NCBI GenBank assembly: GCA_020854015.1
Contig: JADZGG010000105.1
Coordinates: 1-5,210, forward strand
From: Flavobacteriales bacterium
GTDB taxonomy: Bacteria > Bacteroidota > Bacteroidia > Flavobacteriales_F > PHOS-HE28
Length of the DNA: 5,210 nucleotides
Direction of reading: 5' to 3'
Shown here one piece after another: positions 1-5,210 of the stretch (positions within the stretch are counted from its first letter, which is position 1; each line of letters begins with the position of its first letter). The position numbers were made by a program, and so were the translations under genes. Below the pieces are notes generated by a model, which saw only the letters and a program-made list of their open reading frames with translations, made no database searches and had not been told where the DNA came from.

Positions 1-533
1 AGGAAGCCCTGTTCAAGAAAGGTGACCTCTCGGACGCGGAACTGGACTCGTTGCTTGGCAAAAAGGCAGAGAGAACGAGCTGGTTCAAACGCCGCATGAT
101 CCGCTCGCTGGGCCGCTTGGACCTGAGCCGTACCGAAGGCATGAAACGCGTGGCGCACGCCATCGTGCGCGCCATTTCCGCGATCATGTTCATTCTGATG
201 CCCTTCACCGCGGTGCTCCTGCTCTGGTTCTTCTTCAGGGACCGCTACTACTGGGAACACCTGATCTTCTCGGTGCACACGCACACCATCTACTTCCTCT
301 TCTTCATCATCATCCTTCTTCTCGCGCTCATCAGTCCGGCCGATTGGCCCGGATGGGTGGGCTCGCTGGTCGCCATGACCTGCCTGGCCTACCTGCTGAT
401 CTCTCTGAAGCGGGTGTACGGGCTCTCCTGGCCCAGGACCATCCTTCGCACCTTGATGATGAGCCTCCCCTATCTGCTGATCGCCTCCCTTCTGTTGGTG
501 GTGGGCCTGCTCTGGGGATTCATCAACCTGTGA
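1..533 (+). CDS. DUF3667-like multi-pass membrane protein, C-terminal part (5' end outside window)
   Basis: The reading frame is open from position 3, so the start lies upstream and 176 C-terminal residues are visible, ending at TGA 531-533. A charged, amphipathic stretch (visible residues 1-55) is followed by four hydrophobic segments at about 56-78, 94-112, 118-136 and 153-173, which predicts an inner-membrane protein. Between the first two segments sits YYWEHLIFSVHTHTIYFL. I recognise this as the 'HLVFSLHFHSF'-like motif of Bacteroidota proteins annotated DUF3667, whose N-terminus normally carries a short cysteine-rich zinc-ribbon. That part is not in the window, so the family call rests on the motif and topology alone. 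The function of the family is unknown. The conserved histidines near the membrane suggest metal or ligand binding, but this is inference. A TTG at position 51 could be taken for a start, but coding continues upstream of it. Confidence 0.65.
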   Translation, partial: EALFKKGDLSDAELDSLLGKKAERTSWFKRRMIRSLGRLDLSRTEGMKRVAHAIVRAISAIMFILMPFTAVLLLWFFFRDRYYWEHLIFSVHTHTIYFLFFIIILLLALISPADWPGWVGSLVAMTCLAYLLISLKRVYGLSWPRTILRTLMMSLPYLLIASLLLVVGLLWGFINL

Positions 534-552
534 GCAAGTGACGGCAGAACGC

Positions 553-560
553 TAAATTCG
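553..560 (+). promoter_or_regulatory. Candidate -7 element for the tRNA-Leu gene
   Basis: TAAATTCG matches the Bacteroidota -7 consensus TAnnTTTG at all but one fixed base. It lies 26 bases before the tRNA, so transcription would begin near 567 and leave a leader of about 20 bases. No TTG is seen at the expected -33 distance, so the call is weak. The upstream gene ends at 533, leaving only 53 bases for a promoter. Confidence 0.3.
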
Positions 561-586
561 CGCTCCCTTCTTTGAGCAACACACCT

Positions 587-668
587 ACCCAGGTGGCGGA
601 ATCGGTAGACGCGCTGGTCTCAAACACCAGTGAAGCAATTCGTGCGGGTTCGAGTCCCGCCCTGGGTA
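587..668 (+). tRNA. tRNA-Leu (anticodon CAA)
   Basis: A full class II tRNA cloverleaf can be folded by eye. The acceptor stem is ACCCAGG (587-593) with CCTGGGT (661-667), and the discriminator is A668. The D stem is GCG/CGC (596-598/610-612). The anticodon stem is CTGGT/ACCAG (614-618/626-630), with CAA at 621-623. The long variable arm has a GAA/TTC stem (632-634/639-641), as expected for leucine tRNAs. The T stem is GCGGG/CCCGC around loop TTCGAGT (649-655). The anticodon reads UUG leucine codons. The bases after the discriminator are CAT, so CCA is not encoded and must be added after transcription. All stems are perfectly paired, so the gene looks functional. Confidence 0.97.
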
Positions 669-675
669 CATCAAC

Positions 676-706
676 AGCGGCCGCCTCGTGCGGCCGCTCG
701 TTTCTT
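676..706 (+). terminator. Rho-independent terminator-like hairpin after tRNA-Leu
   Basis: A perfect 9-bp stem is formed by AGCGGCCGC (676-684) and GCGGCCGCT (690-698), with loop CTCGT. It is followed by CGTTTCTTC, a short and interrupted T-tract. It starts 8 bases after the tRNA and most likely ends or trims that transcript. Because the T-tract is weak, some read-through into the deaminase gene at 713 is plausible, and no separate promoter for that gene is obvious. Confidence 0.6.
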
Positions 707-712
707 CAGCCC

Positions 713-1168
713 ATGTCCATCAGCCACGGCACTTTGGTGCATGCGGAACCCGCGAAGCAGGCCCGTTACGACACGGCTTACATGCGCATGGCCGCTGAGT
801 GGAGCCAGCTGAGCCATTGCACCCGCAAAAAGGTCGGCGCGCTGATCGTGAAGGAGGGCATGATCATCAGTGACGGCTACAACGGCACCCCTTCGGGTTT
901 CGCCAATGATTGTGAAGACGCGAACGGACTGACGCATTGGTACGTTCTTCATGCCGAAGCCAACGCGATCATGAAAGTGGCCCGCAGCACGAACAATGCC
1001 CTTGGAGGCACCCTCTACCTGACCCATTCCCCCTGCAAGGAGTGCAGCAAGCTCATCCTGCAGGCCGGCATCAAACGCCTGGTGTACCTCGACGCCTACA
1101 AGGATGCTTCCGGATTGGAGCTTCTGGCCAATGGAGGCGTGACCATCCATCGCTTGGAACGCATCTGA
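713..1168 (+). CDS. dCMP deaminase family protein (zinc-dependent cytidine/deoxycytidylate deaminase)
   Basis: This 151-residue protein belongs to the zinc-dependent cytidine/deoxycytidylate deaminase superfamily. The closest match is the dCMP deaminase/ComEB type, which converts dCMP to dUMP, the precursor for thymidylate, in the cytoplasm. The active-site signatures are present. HAE has zinc ligand His80 and the proton-shuttling Glu82, and PCxxC supplies zinc ligands Cys108 and Cys111. The GYNGTPSG segment (55-62) is typical of dCMP deaminases. The start chosen is ATG 713, because longer in-frame starts lie inside or before the tRNA. Relatives as I recall them begin near Tyr19, so TTG or GTG at codons 8-9 is a possible alternative. 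No Shine-Dalgarno is visible, which is usual for Bacteroidota. The S41 peptidase gene follows after 7 bases, so the two are probably co-transcribed. The family is secure, but the exact substrate is inferred. Confidence 0.92.
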   Translation: MSISHGTLVHAEPAKQARYDTAYMRMAAEWSQLSHCTRKKVGALIVKEGMIISDGYNGTPSGFANDCEDANGLTHWYVLHAEANAIMKVARSTNNALGGTLYLTHSPCKECSKLILQAGIKRLVYLDAYKDASGLELLANGGVTIHRLERI

Positions 1169-1175
1169 TCCGCTC

Positions 1176-2792
1176 ATGGAACGCCGGAAGCTCACCATCT
1201 GGGTGCTGTTGCCGCTGCTGCTGGCACTGACGCTGGTCTCCGGCATCTGGCTGGGCAGCCGCCTGCATACCGAACGTCGCTCGTTGCCCGGGATCTTCCT
1301 GCTGCGAAGCACCAGCCCCAGCGACAAGCTCGGCGAAGTGATCGACCTGTTGGACCGCCAGTACGTGGATTCCGTCCGCACGGAGGAGCTCGTGGACGGT
1401 GTGCTCCAGGACCTGCTGCAGCGATTGGACCCGCACAGCTATTACATCAGTGCCACGGAACTTCAGGCCGCGCAGGAACCCTTGGAAGGGAGCTTTGAGG
1501 GCATCGGCGTGGAGTTCGCCATCCAGCGGGACACCATCGTGGTGATCGCCCCTGTGGACGGTGGACCCAGCGCCGCCAAAGGCATCCGTGCCGGCGACCG
1601 CATCCTGAAGGCGGACAGCACCGAACTGGCCGGCAAGGGCATCACGAACGACGATGTCATGAACGCGCTGCGCGGTGAAGGAGGCAGCGAGGTGACCATG
1701 GAGATCCTTCGGAGTGGGCGCACGAAGCCGTTCGAGGTGACGGTGACGCGTGGCAAGATCCCGATCAACAGCGTGGCCACAGCCTTGGTGACACCGGACG
1801 GCACAGGCTTCATCAAACTGAGCCGCTTCGCGCGTACCACCCACGAGGAAGTGCTGAAGGCCGCGGCCGAACTGAAACGAAAAGGCATGAAGCGCCTGGT
1901 GCTCGACCTGCGCGGTAACGGCGGTGGTTACCTCGACGCTGCGACCGACCTTGCGGACGAGTTCCTACCGGAGGGTCGTATGATCGTGTACACGGAAGGC
2001 CGCACGCACCCTCGCAAGGACCATGTGGCCACGGCTCAGGGCACCTTGGAGAACATTCCCTTGGCCGTGCTCATCGATGAGGGCAGTGCAAGCGCCAGCG
2101 AGATCATCGCCGGAGCCATCCAGGACAACGACCGCGGCGTGATCGTGGGTCGCCGCAGCTTCGGTAAAGGCCTGGTACAGGAACACATCCCGCTACCCGA
2201 CCACAGTGCCGTGCGCATCACAACAGCCCGCTACCACACCCCAAGCGGACGGTGCATCCAGCGTCCCTACGGCGAAGGCATTGACTATGGGGATGAGCTG
2301 GAACAACGCTACGACCATGGCGAACTGCTCAATGCGGACAGCGCACACATCGATTCCTCCGAGGTGTACACCACCCTGAACGGCCGCAAGGTCTATGGCA
2401 GTGGTGGCATCATGCCCGATGTGTTCGTGCCGGCCGACACCACCGAAGGTTCCGGCTACCTGAGCGAGCTGTACTTCAGCGGCGCCCTCAACCAGTTCGC
2501 CTTCGATGTGGCCGACCGGGACCGCGAGCGCTTGAAAGGCTATGGCAGCGCAGATGCCTTCAACACCCACTACGTTGTGGGGCCGGAGATGCTGCAACGC
2601 TTACGCACCTATGCGCAAGGTCAAGGGGTCCGCAGTCCCGCACCGGAGTCCGAACGAACCAAGCATGCGGTGGCCATGCGGTTGAAAGCGGGCCTTGCCC
2701 GGAACGTGTGGGGCAGCGAGGCGTTCTACGCCATCATGCTCGATGCGGACAGTGCCTTCCGGAAAGCCCGCGCGAGCGTGGTGAAGCCCTGA
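1176..2792 (+). CDS. Carboxy-terminal processing peptidase, S41 family, with PDZ domain
   Basis: This 538-residue serine protease of the CtpA/Prc group acts in the periplasm and trims or degrades proteins from the C-terminus. Residues 5-28 form one N-terminal hydrophobic segment, an uncleaved signal anchor or signal peptide. An N-terminal helical region (about 48-105) contains the family-typical LLQRLDPHSYYIS. The PDZ substrate-binding domain spans about 106-195, with FEGIGVEF and the GIRAGDRIL loop. The S41 core spans about 205-365, with GFIKLSRF, LDLRGNGGGYL and EGSASASEI, in which Ser306 is the expected nucleophile. Lys331 in SFGKGLVQ is the expected general base; the 25-residue spacing equals that in E. 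coli Prc and B. subtilis CtpB. A C-terminal extension (about 400-538) includes GGIMPDVFVP and is normal for Bacteroidota members. The catalytic dyad is intact. The gene follows the deaminase by 7 bases, a pairing I recall from other Bacteroidota genomes. The physiological substrate cannot be told from the sequence. Confidence 0.95.
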   Translation: MERRKLTIWVLLPLLLALTLVSGIWLGSRLHTERRSLPGIFLLRSTSPSDKLGEVIDLLDRQYVDSVRTEELVDGVLQDLLQRLDPHSYYISATELQAAQEPLEGSFEGIGVEFAIQRDTIVVIAPVDGGPSAAKGIRAGDRILKADSTELAGKGITNDDVMNALRGEGGSEVTMEILRSGRTKPFEVTVTRGKIPINSVATALVTPDGTGFIKLSRFARTTHEEVLKAAAELKRKGMKRLVLDLRGNGGGYLDAATDLADEFLPEGRMIVYTEGRTHPRKDHVATAQGTLENIPLAVLIDEGSASASEIIAGAIQDNDRGVIVGRRSFGKGLVQEHIPLPDHSAVRITTARYHTPSGRCIQRPYGEGIDYGDELEQRYDHGELLNADSAHIDSSEVYTTLNGRKVYGSGGIMPDVFVPADTTEGSGYLSELYFSGALNQFAFDVADRDRERLKGYGSADAFNTHYVVGPEMLQRLRTYAQGQGVRSPAPESERTKHAVAMRLKAGLARNVWGSEAFYAIMLDADSAFRKARASVVKP

Positions 2793-2906
2793 TCGAACTC
2801 CCTTCCCTCACGGGCCACGCGGGCGCCGCAATGACGCACGGACGGGCTCGACGACCCCCATCACTGCTGCACCCAGGCCGCCGGTGATCACCGCACAGAA
2901 CAGGTT

Positions 2907-2937
2907 GAAAATGCGAAGGGGCCTTGCGGCCCCTTCG
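2907..2937 (-). terminator. Strong hairpin terminator of the small lipoprotein gene, possibly bidirectional
   Basis: A perfect 10-bp stem is formed by CGAAGGGGCC (2914-2923) and GGCCCCTTCG (2928-2937), with loop TTGC. On the minus strand it begins 21 bases after the lipoprotein stop and is followed by CATTTTC, a modest T-run. On the plus strand it lies about 120 bases after the S41 peptidase stop and is followed by TTC, a poorer tail. It most likely serves the minus-strand gene and may also stop transcription arriving from the peptidase gene. Confidence 0.75.
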
Positions 2938-2958
2938 TTCAATGCGTATCGGTAAGGC

Positions 2959-3204
2959 TTAGTGGCCCGTCACGGCACCTTCCACTTTCGTGGCCATGGT
3001 GTCCATAGCGGCTTTGGCAGCGCTGTCAACAGCGGCAACAGCCTTTGCAGCTTCCTCAGCCATTTTGATGCTGTCAGCCTTGGCAACAGCAGCGAGGCTG
3101 TCAGCCGTAGCTTTCGCCTTGGCTTCCATTTCAGCAGCAGAGTTGCCACCGCAGGCAACGAACACGGTCGCCATGATGGCGAGGACAGCGAACTTCTTGA
3201 TCAT
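2959..3204 (-). CDS. Small Ala/Lys-rich putative lipoprotein with an 11-residue helical repeat
   Basis: I do not recognise a named family. The 81-residue product starts at ATG 3204-3202, after an A-rich leader and an exact Bacteroidota promoter. It begins with a signal peptide: KK at 3-4, then a hydrophobic run at 5-16, ending in FVAC. Cys18 followed by GG suggests a lipidated N-terminus, although Phe at -3 is not the classical lipobox residue. The mature part (18-81) is about one-third alanine, has many Lys, Glu and Asp, lacks proline, and should be one long helix. Large apolar residues recur every 11 positions (Met26, Leu37, Met48, Val59, Met70), with a second series at Val56, Met67 and Val78. 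This is a hendecad pattern suited to a helical oligomer. By size and layout it resembles small helical envelope lipoproteins such as Lpp, but this is analogy, and it lacks an Lpp-like C-terminal Lys. It is divergent from superoxide dismutase. Confidence 0.85.
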   Translation of the reverse strand: MIKKFAVLAIMATVFVACGGNSAAEMEAKAKATADSLAAVAKADSIKMAEEAAKAVAAVDSAAKAAMDTMATKVEGAVTGH

Positions 3205-3234
3205 CTCCGTTTATTGTTTTGGTGAAAGTGGCGG

Positions 3235-3263
3235 CAAATGTAATCGTTTCTTCTATCCGTCAA
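3235..3263 (-). promoter_or_regulatory. Bacteroidota-type promoter for the small lipoprotein gene
   Basis: Read on the minus strand, TTG (3263-3261) is followed after 18 bases by TACATTTG (3242-3235), an exact match to the -7 consensus TAnnTTTG. Transcription should begin near 3228, giving a short A-rich leader of about 25 bases before ATG 3204. This is known architecture for the primary sigma factor of this phylum; its use here is inferred. Confidence 0.75.
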
Positions 3264-3267
3264 GGGG

Positions 3268-3296
3268 TTAGGTCATTTTTCCTGAGGCTATCTTTG
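3268..3296 (+). promoter_or_regulatory. Bacteroidota-type promoter for the superoxide dismutase gene
   Basis: TATCTTTG (3289-3296) matches the -7 consensus TAnnTTTG exactly. Eighteen bases upstream is TTA (3268-3270), one mismatch from the usual TTG of the -33 element. Transcription should begin near 3303, about 30 bases before ATG 3334. The element stands back to back with the promoter of the divergent lipoprotein gene, with 4 bases between the two -33 elements. No obvious operator palindrome is seen. Confidence 0.65.
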
Positions 3297-3333
3297 GGGC
3301 TCACGTCAGAAACCCCCTATCAACGCCCTTCCC

Positions 3334-3949
3334 ATGGCTTTCACCCTTCCTGAACTCCCCTACGCCCACAACGCGTTGGAACCCCATATCGACGCGCGCA
3401 CCATGGAGATCCACCATGGCAAGCACCACCAGGCCTACGTCACCAACCTGAACAAGGCGATCGAAGGCACCCCCCTGGCCGACAAGTCCATGGAGGACAT
3501 GCTCAAGGACCTGGACATGACCAACATGGCCGTCCGCAACAACGGTGGTGGTCACTACAATCACAGCCTGTTCTGGACCATCATGACCCCCGGTGGTGGT
3601 GGCGCTCCTTCGGGTGAGCTGGCCGACGCCATCACCCGGGACTTCGGCAGCTTCGAGACCTTCAAGGAGAAGTTCGCGGCCGCTGGTGCCACCCGCTTCG
3701 GCAGTGGCTGGGCCTGGCTTTGCGTGCAGAAGGGCGGAAAACTGGAAGTGTGCTCCACCCCGAACCAGGACAATCCCCTGATGCCTTCCACCGGCTGCGG
3801 CGGAACCCCCGTGCTCGGAATGGATGTGTGGGAGCATGCCTACTACCTACACTACCAGAACCGTCGCCCCGACTACATCGCGGCCTTCTGGAACGTGGTG
3901 AACTGGGCCGAAGTGGCCAAGCGTTACGCGGCCGGCCAAGAAGGCCTGA
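3334..3949 (+). CDS. sodA: Superoxide dismutase, Mn-type (Fe/Mn family), with a one-base frameshift near its 3' end
   Basis: This cytoplasmic enzyme converts superoxide to oxygen and hydrogen peroxide. All four metal ligands of the Fe/Mn family are present: His27 (MEIHHGKHH), His77 (GGGHYNHSLFW), and Asp164 and His168 (DVWEHAYY). Gly73, and Gln145 in STPNQDNPLM, point to the manganese rather than the iron subtype, though a cambialistic enzyme is possible. There is no signal peptide. The frame as written has no stop at the usual length. It runs on to 4401, giving 355 residues that include a TM2 protein. If one G at 3934/3935 is removed, the end becomes KRYAAAKKA followed by TGA 3947-3949, giving 204 residues, the normal family length. 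I annotate that end. The catalytic domain is complete either way. The start ATG 3334 has no Shine-Dalgarno and follows an exact -7 promoter element. Confidence 0.93.
3931..3949 (+). other. Probable +1 base frameshift that removes the superoxide dismutase stop codon
   Basis: In the SOD frame this stretch reads A-G-Q-E-G-L and continues without a stop. Dropping one of the two Gs at 3934-3935 gives A-A-K-K-A-stop, so that with the preceding Ala the tail reads AAAKKA, a common kind of ending for this enzyme. The stop so restored lies 17 bases before a terminator-like hairpin. Either a sequencing or assembly insertion in the GC-rich run GGCCGGCC, or a real mutation, would explain it. Confidence 0.8.
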
Positions 3950-3966
3950 CCCCGCTACTGATCTGG

Positions 3967-3998
3967 AAGGGGGCGTCCGTTGGGCGCCCCCTTACCTT
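3967..3998 (+). terminator. Terminator-like hairpin between superoxide dismutase and the TM2 gene
   Basis: AAGGGGGCG (3967-3975) pairs perfectly with CGCCCCCTT (3985-3993). TCC/GGG pairs can extend the stem inward to 12 bp with loop GTT. ACCTTTC follows, so the T-tract is partly interrupted. Its place just after the restored SOD stop fits a transcription terminator. It ends only 12 bases before the TM2 start codon, so TM2 expression would need read-through or a promoter inside SOD. Confidence 0.65.
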
Positions 3999-4005
3999 TC
4001 GGCCC

Positions 4006-4401
4006 ATGCGCAGCTGGTCGGTGGTGGTCCTCCTGTTCCTCGTGGGAACGAGCGCGGACGCTTCTTTTTCAGGGCCCTTCGTGAACGACACCTTGGACTT
4101 GGCCCGACTTAACGTGGTGGTGGTCGAACTGATCCCGGAGGACAGCTTGAAGGGAAAGGAGCCCGAGCGTTTGGTAGCCGCCGGACTGGCCGTGCTGGTG
4201 GGCCCCTTCGGAGCGCACCGGCTCTACTTCGGGACCAAGGCGAAAGTGCCCATCATCTACGGGGTCACGCTCGGTGGCTTCGGTGTGCTGGTGCTGATCG
4301 ACCTAGGGCACATCCTGTTCACAAAGGACCTGACGCCCTACCGGAACAACGATCAGGTGTTCATGTGGGCCAAGCCAAGGCCGGCGGTCACTCCACCGTG
4401 A
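4006..4401 (+). CDS. TM2 domain-containing protein with signal peptide
   Basis: This 131-residue protein begins at ATG 4006 and ends at TGA 4399-4401. Residues 1-19 look like a signal peptide, with a hydrophobic core VVVLLFLVG and cleavage expected after ADA. A short soluble stretch (about 20-52) contains DTLDLARLNVVVVELIPED. The TM2 domain follows (about 53-105): a first hydrophobic segment with the family's GPFGAHRLYFG motif at 66-76, then a second with TLGGFGVLVLIDL at 88-100. The C-terminal tail contains DLTPYRNNDQVFMW. I recall similar small secreted TM2 proteins with such a tail in other Bacteroidota. The function of TM2 proteins in bacteria is not known. The literal reading frame is fused to the upstream SOD. 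The signal peptide, the hairpin between the two genes and the restorable SOD stop argue that this is an independent gene. The last 14 bases overlap the end of glmS on the other strand. Confidence 0.82.
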   Translation: MRSWSVVVLLFLVGTSADASFSGPFVNDTLDLARLNVVVVELIPEDSLKGKEPERLVAAGLAVLVGPFGAHRLYFGTKAKVPIIYGVTLGGFGVLVLIDLGHILFTKDLTPYRNNDQVFMWAKPRPAVTPP

Positions 4402-5210
4402 CGCTCTTCGCCAGGTTGCGGGGCTGGTCCACGTTGCAGCCGCGCATCACCGCGATGTGGTAGCTGATCAGCTGCAAGGGCACCACGCTCAACAGGGGCA
4501 CCAGTGGGTCCTCCGTCTCGGGGATCTCGATCACGTGATCGGCCAAGCCCTTCACGACGGTATCGCCCTCGGTGACGATGGCGATGATCTTGCCTTTACG
4601 GGCCTTCACTTCTTGGATGTTGCTGACCACTTTCTCGTAGCTCGCGCCCTTGGTGGCGATCACGAACACAGGCATCTCCTGATCGATCAGGGCGATGGGA
4701 CCGTGCTTCATTTCCGCAGCTGGATAGCCTTCGGCGTGGATGTAGCTGATCTCCTTCAACTTGAGCGCGCCTTCCAAAGCCACAGGGAAGGTGAAGCCAC
4801 GGCCTAGGTACAAAGCGTTGGTGGCATCCTTGTAGATGTCGGCGATGTACTTGATCTGCGCTTCGCTCTTCAGGAGCTTCTCCACTTTGGCGGGAATGGA
4901 CTCCAATTCGTTGAGCAAGCGGTGGAAGCGGCTTCCGGTGATGGTGCCCTTCTTCTGCCCGATGGCCAGGGCCAACAGCGTAAGCACGGTGACCTGTGCG
5001 GTGAAGGCCTTGGTGCTGGCCACCCCGATCTCCGGTCCGGCGTGCGTGTAGGCCCCGGCGTGGGTGACACGGGCGATGCTGCTGCCCACTACGTTGCACA
5101 CACCGAAGATGGTGGCGCCACGGCTCTTCGCCAGTTCGATCGCGGCGAGCGTATCGGCGGTCTCACCGCTCTGGCTGATGGCGATGATGATGTCGTCTTC
5201 GCTGATGATG
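4388..5210 (-). CDS. glmS: Glutamine-fructose-6-phosphate aminotransferase (isomerizing), C-terminal isomerase part
   Basis: The frame is open to the window edge. The last 273 residues of an enzyme of about 610 are visible, lacking the N-terminal glutaminase domain. GlmS makes glucosamine-6-phosphate from fructose-6-phosphate and glutamine, the first step towards UDP-GlcNAc for cell wall and lipopolysaccharide. The first SIS domain shows the sugar-phosphate loop SQSGETADT (visible residues 12-20). The second SIS domain carries LEGALKLKEISYIHAEG. By alignment with E. coli GlmS, Lys150, Glu153 and His169 correspond to catalytic Lys485, Glu488 and His504. The C-terminus ends in the invariant DQPRNLAKSVTVE, with Lys268 equivalent to Lys603. 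The stop TGA is at 4390-4388. The gene converges on the TM2 gene with a 14-base overlap and no strong terminator between them. The start, promoter and any leader control lie outside the window. Confidence 0.97.
   Translation of the reverse strand, partial: IISEDDIIIAISQSGETADTLAAIELAKSRGATIFGVCNVVGSSIARVTHAGAYTHAGPEIGVASTKAFTAQVTVLTLLALAIGQKKGTITGSRFHRLLNELESIPAKVEKLLKSEAQIKYIADIYKDATNALYLGRGFTFPVALEGALKLKEISYIHAEGYPAAEMKHGPIALIDQEMPVFVIATKGASYEKVVSNIQEVKARKGKIIAIVTEGDTVVKGLADHVIEIPETEDPLVPLLSVVPLQLISYHIAVMRGCNVDQPRNLAKSVTVE

Noticed and set aside
676..698. Twin GCGGCCGC palindromes considered as a recombination or attachment site next to a tRNA.
   Set aside because: They are the two arms of a simple hairpin. 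No direct repeat of the tRNA 3' end and no integrase or island gene is present in the window.
572..712. In-frame upstream extension of the deaminase gene to a TTG at 572, which would give 198 residues.
   Set aside because: The extension runs through the entire tRNA-Leu gene and its hairpin, and the added residues do not resemble the family. ATG 713 gives the normal domain.
671..1844. Long minus-strand open frames of 236 and 257 residues opposite the deaminase and peptidase genes.
   Set aside because: They are shadows of well-recognised coding genes in GC-rich DNA and show no family motifs.
3301..3837. Minus-strand 178-residue open frame opposite superoxide dismutase.
   Set aside because: The composition is rich in Gly, Val and His with no recognisable domain. 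All SOD metal ligands and motifs are on the plus strand.
3334..4401. A genuine SOD-TM2 fusion enzyme.
   Set aside because: The junction contains a terminator-like hairpin, the second part starts with its own signal peptide, and one-base removal restores a normal SOD end. It is kept only as a question under findings.
4457..4807. Plus-strand 116-residue open frame opposite glmS.
   Set aside because: It lies fully within the conserved isomerase domain of GlmS on the other strand and has no motif of its own.
4388..5210. A glmS ribozyme or small-RNA target site.
   Set aside because: Such elements lie at the 5' end of glmS, which is outside this window. Only the C-terminal coding part is present.

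Overview
The window reads as ordinary chromosome from a GC-rich member of the Bacteroidota, probably of the Flavobacteriales type. This is an inference from three things. The protein families are typical of that phylum: a DUF3667-like membrane protein, dCMP deaminase next to an S41 peptidase, and a secreted TM2 protein. Start codons lack clear Shine-Dalgarno sequences. Two divergent promoters match the Bacteroidota -7 element TAnnTTTG exactly. No mobile element, CRISPR array, phage gene or defence system is visible.

Layout. Positions 1-533 (+) hold the C-terminal, four-helix part of a DUF3667-like membrane protein, cut by the window edge. Positions 587-668 (+) are a complete tRNA-Leu(CAA) without encoded CCA, followed by a terminator-like hairpin. 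Positions 713-2792 (+) are a two-gene unit: a dCMP/cytidine deaminase-family enzyme, then 7 bases later a C-terminal-processing (S41) peptidase with a membrane anchor and PDZ domain. After a strong hairpin near 2914-2937, the minus strand carries a small Ala/Lys-rich lipoprotein (2959-3204). Divergent from it, on the plus strand, is a Mn-type superoxide dismutase (from 3334). Their two promoters stand back to back, with the -33 elements 4 bases apart. Next comes a TM2-domain protein with its own signal peptide (4006-4401, +). The right end is the C-terminal isomerase half of GlmS (4388-5210, -), cut by the window edge; its 3' end overlaps the TM2 gene by 14 bases.

The most notable observation is at the end of the superoxide dismutase gene. 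As written, the frame has no stop and runs on through a terminator-like hairpin into the TM2 gene, giving one 355-residue reading frame. Removing a single G at 3934/3935 restores a normal SOD tail ending in AAAKKA and a TGA at 3947-3949, just before the hairpin. I therefore annotate two genes and regard the fusion as a one-base frameshift, either a sequence error or a recent mutation.

The genes do not form one pathway. Nucleotide metabolism, envelope proteolysis, oxidative-stress defence and amino-sugar synthesis are simply neighbours. I found no convincing undescribed system. The small lipoprotein, with a clean 11-residue helical repeat, is the least characterised gene.
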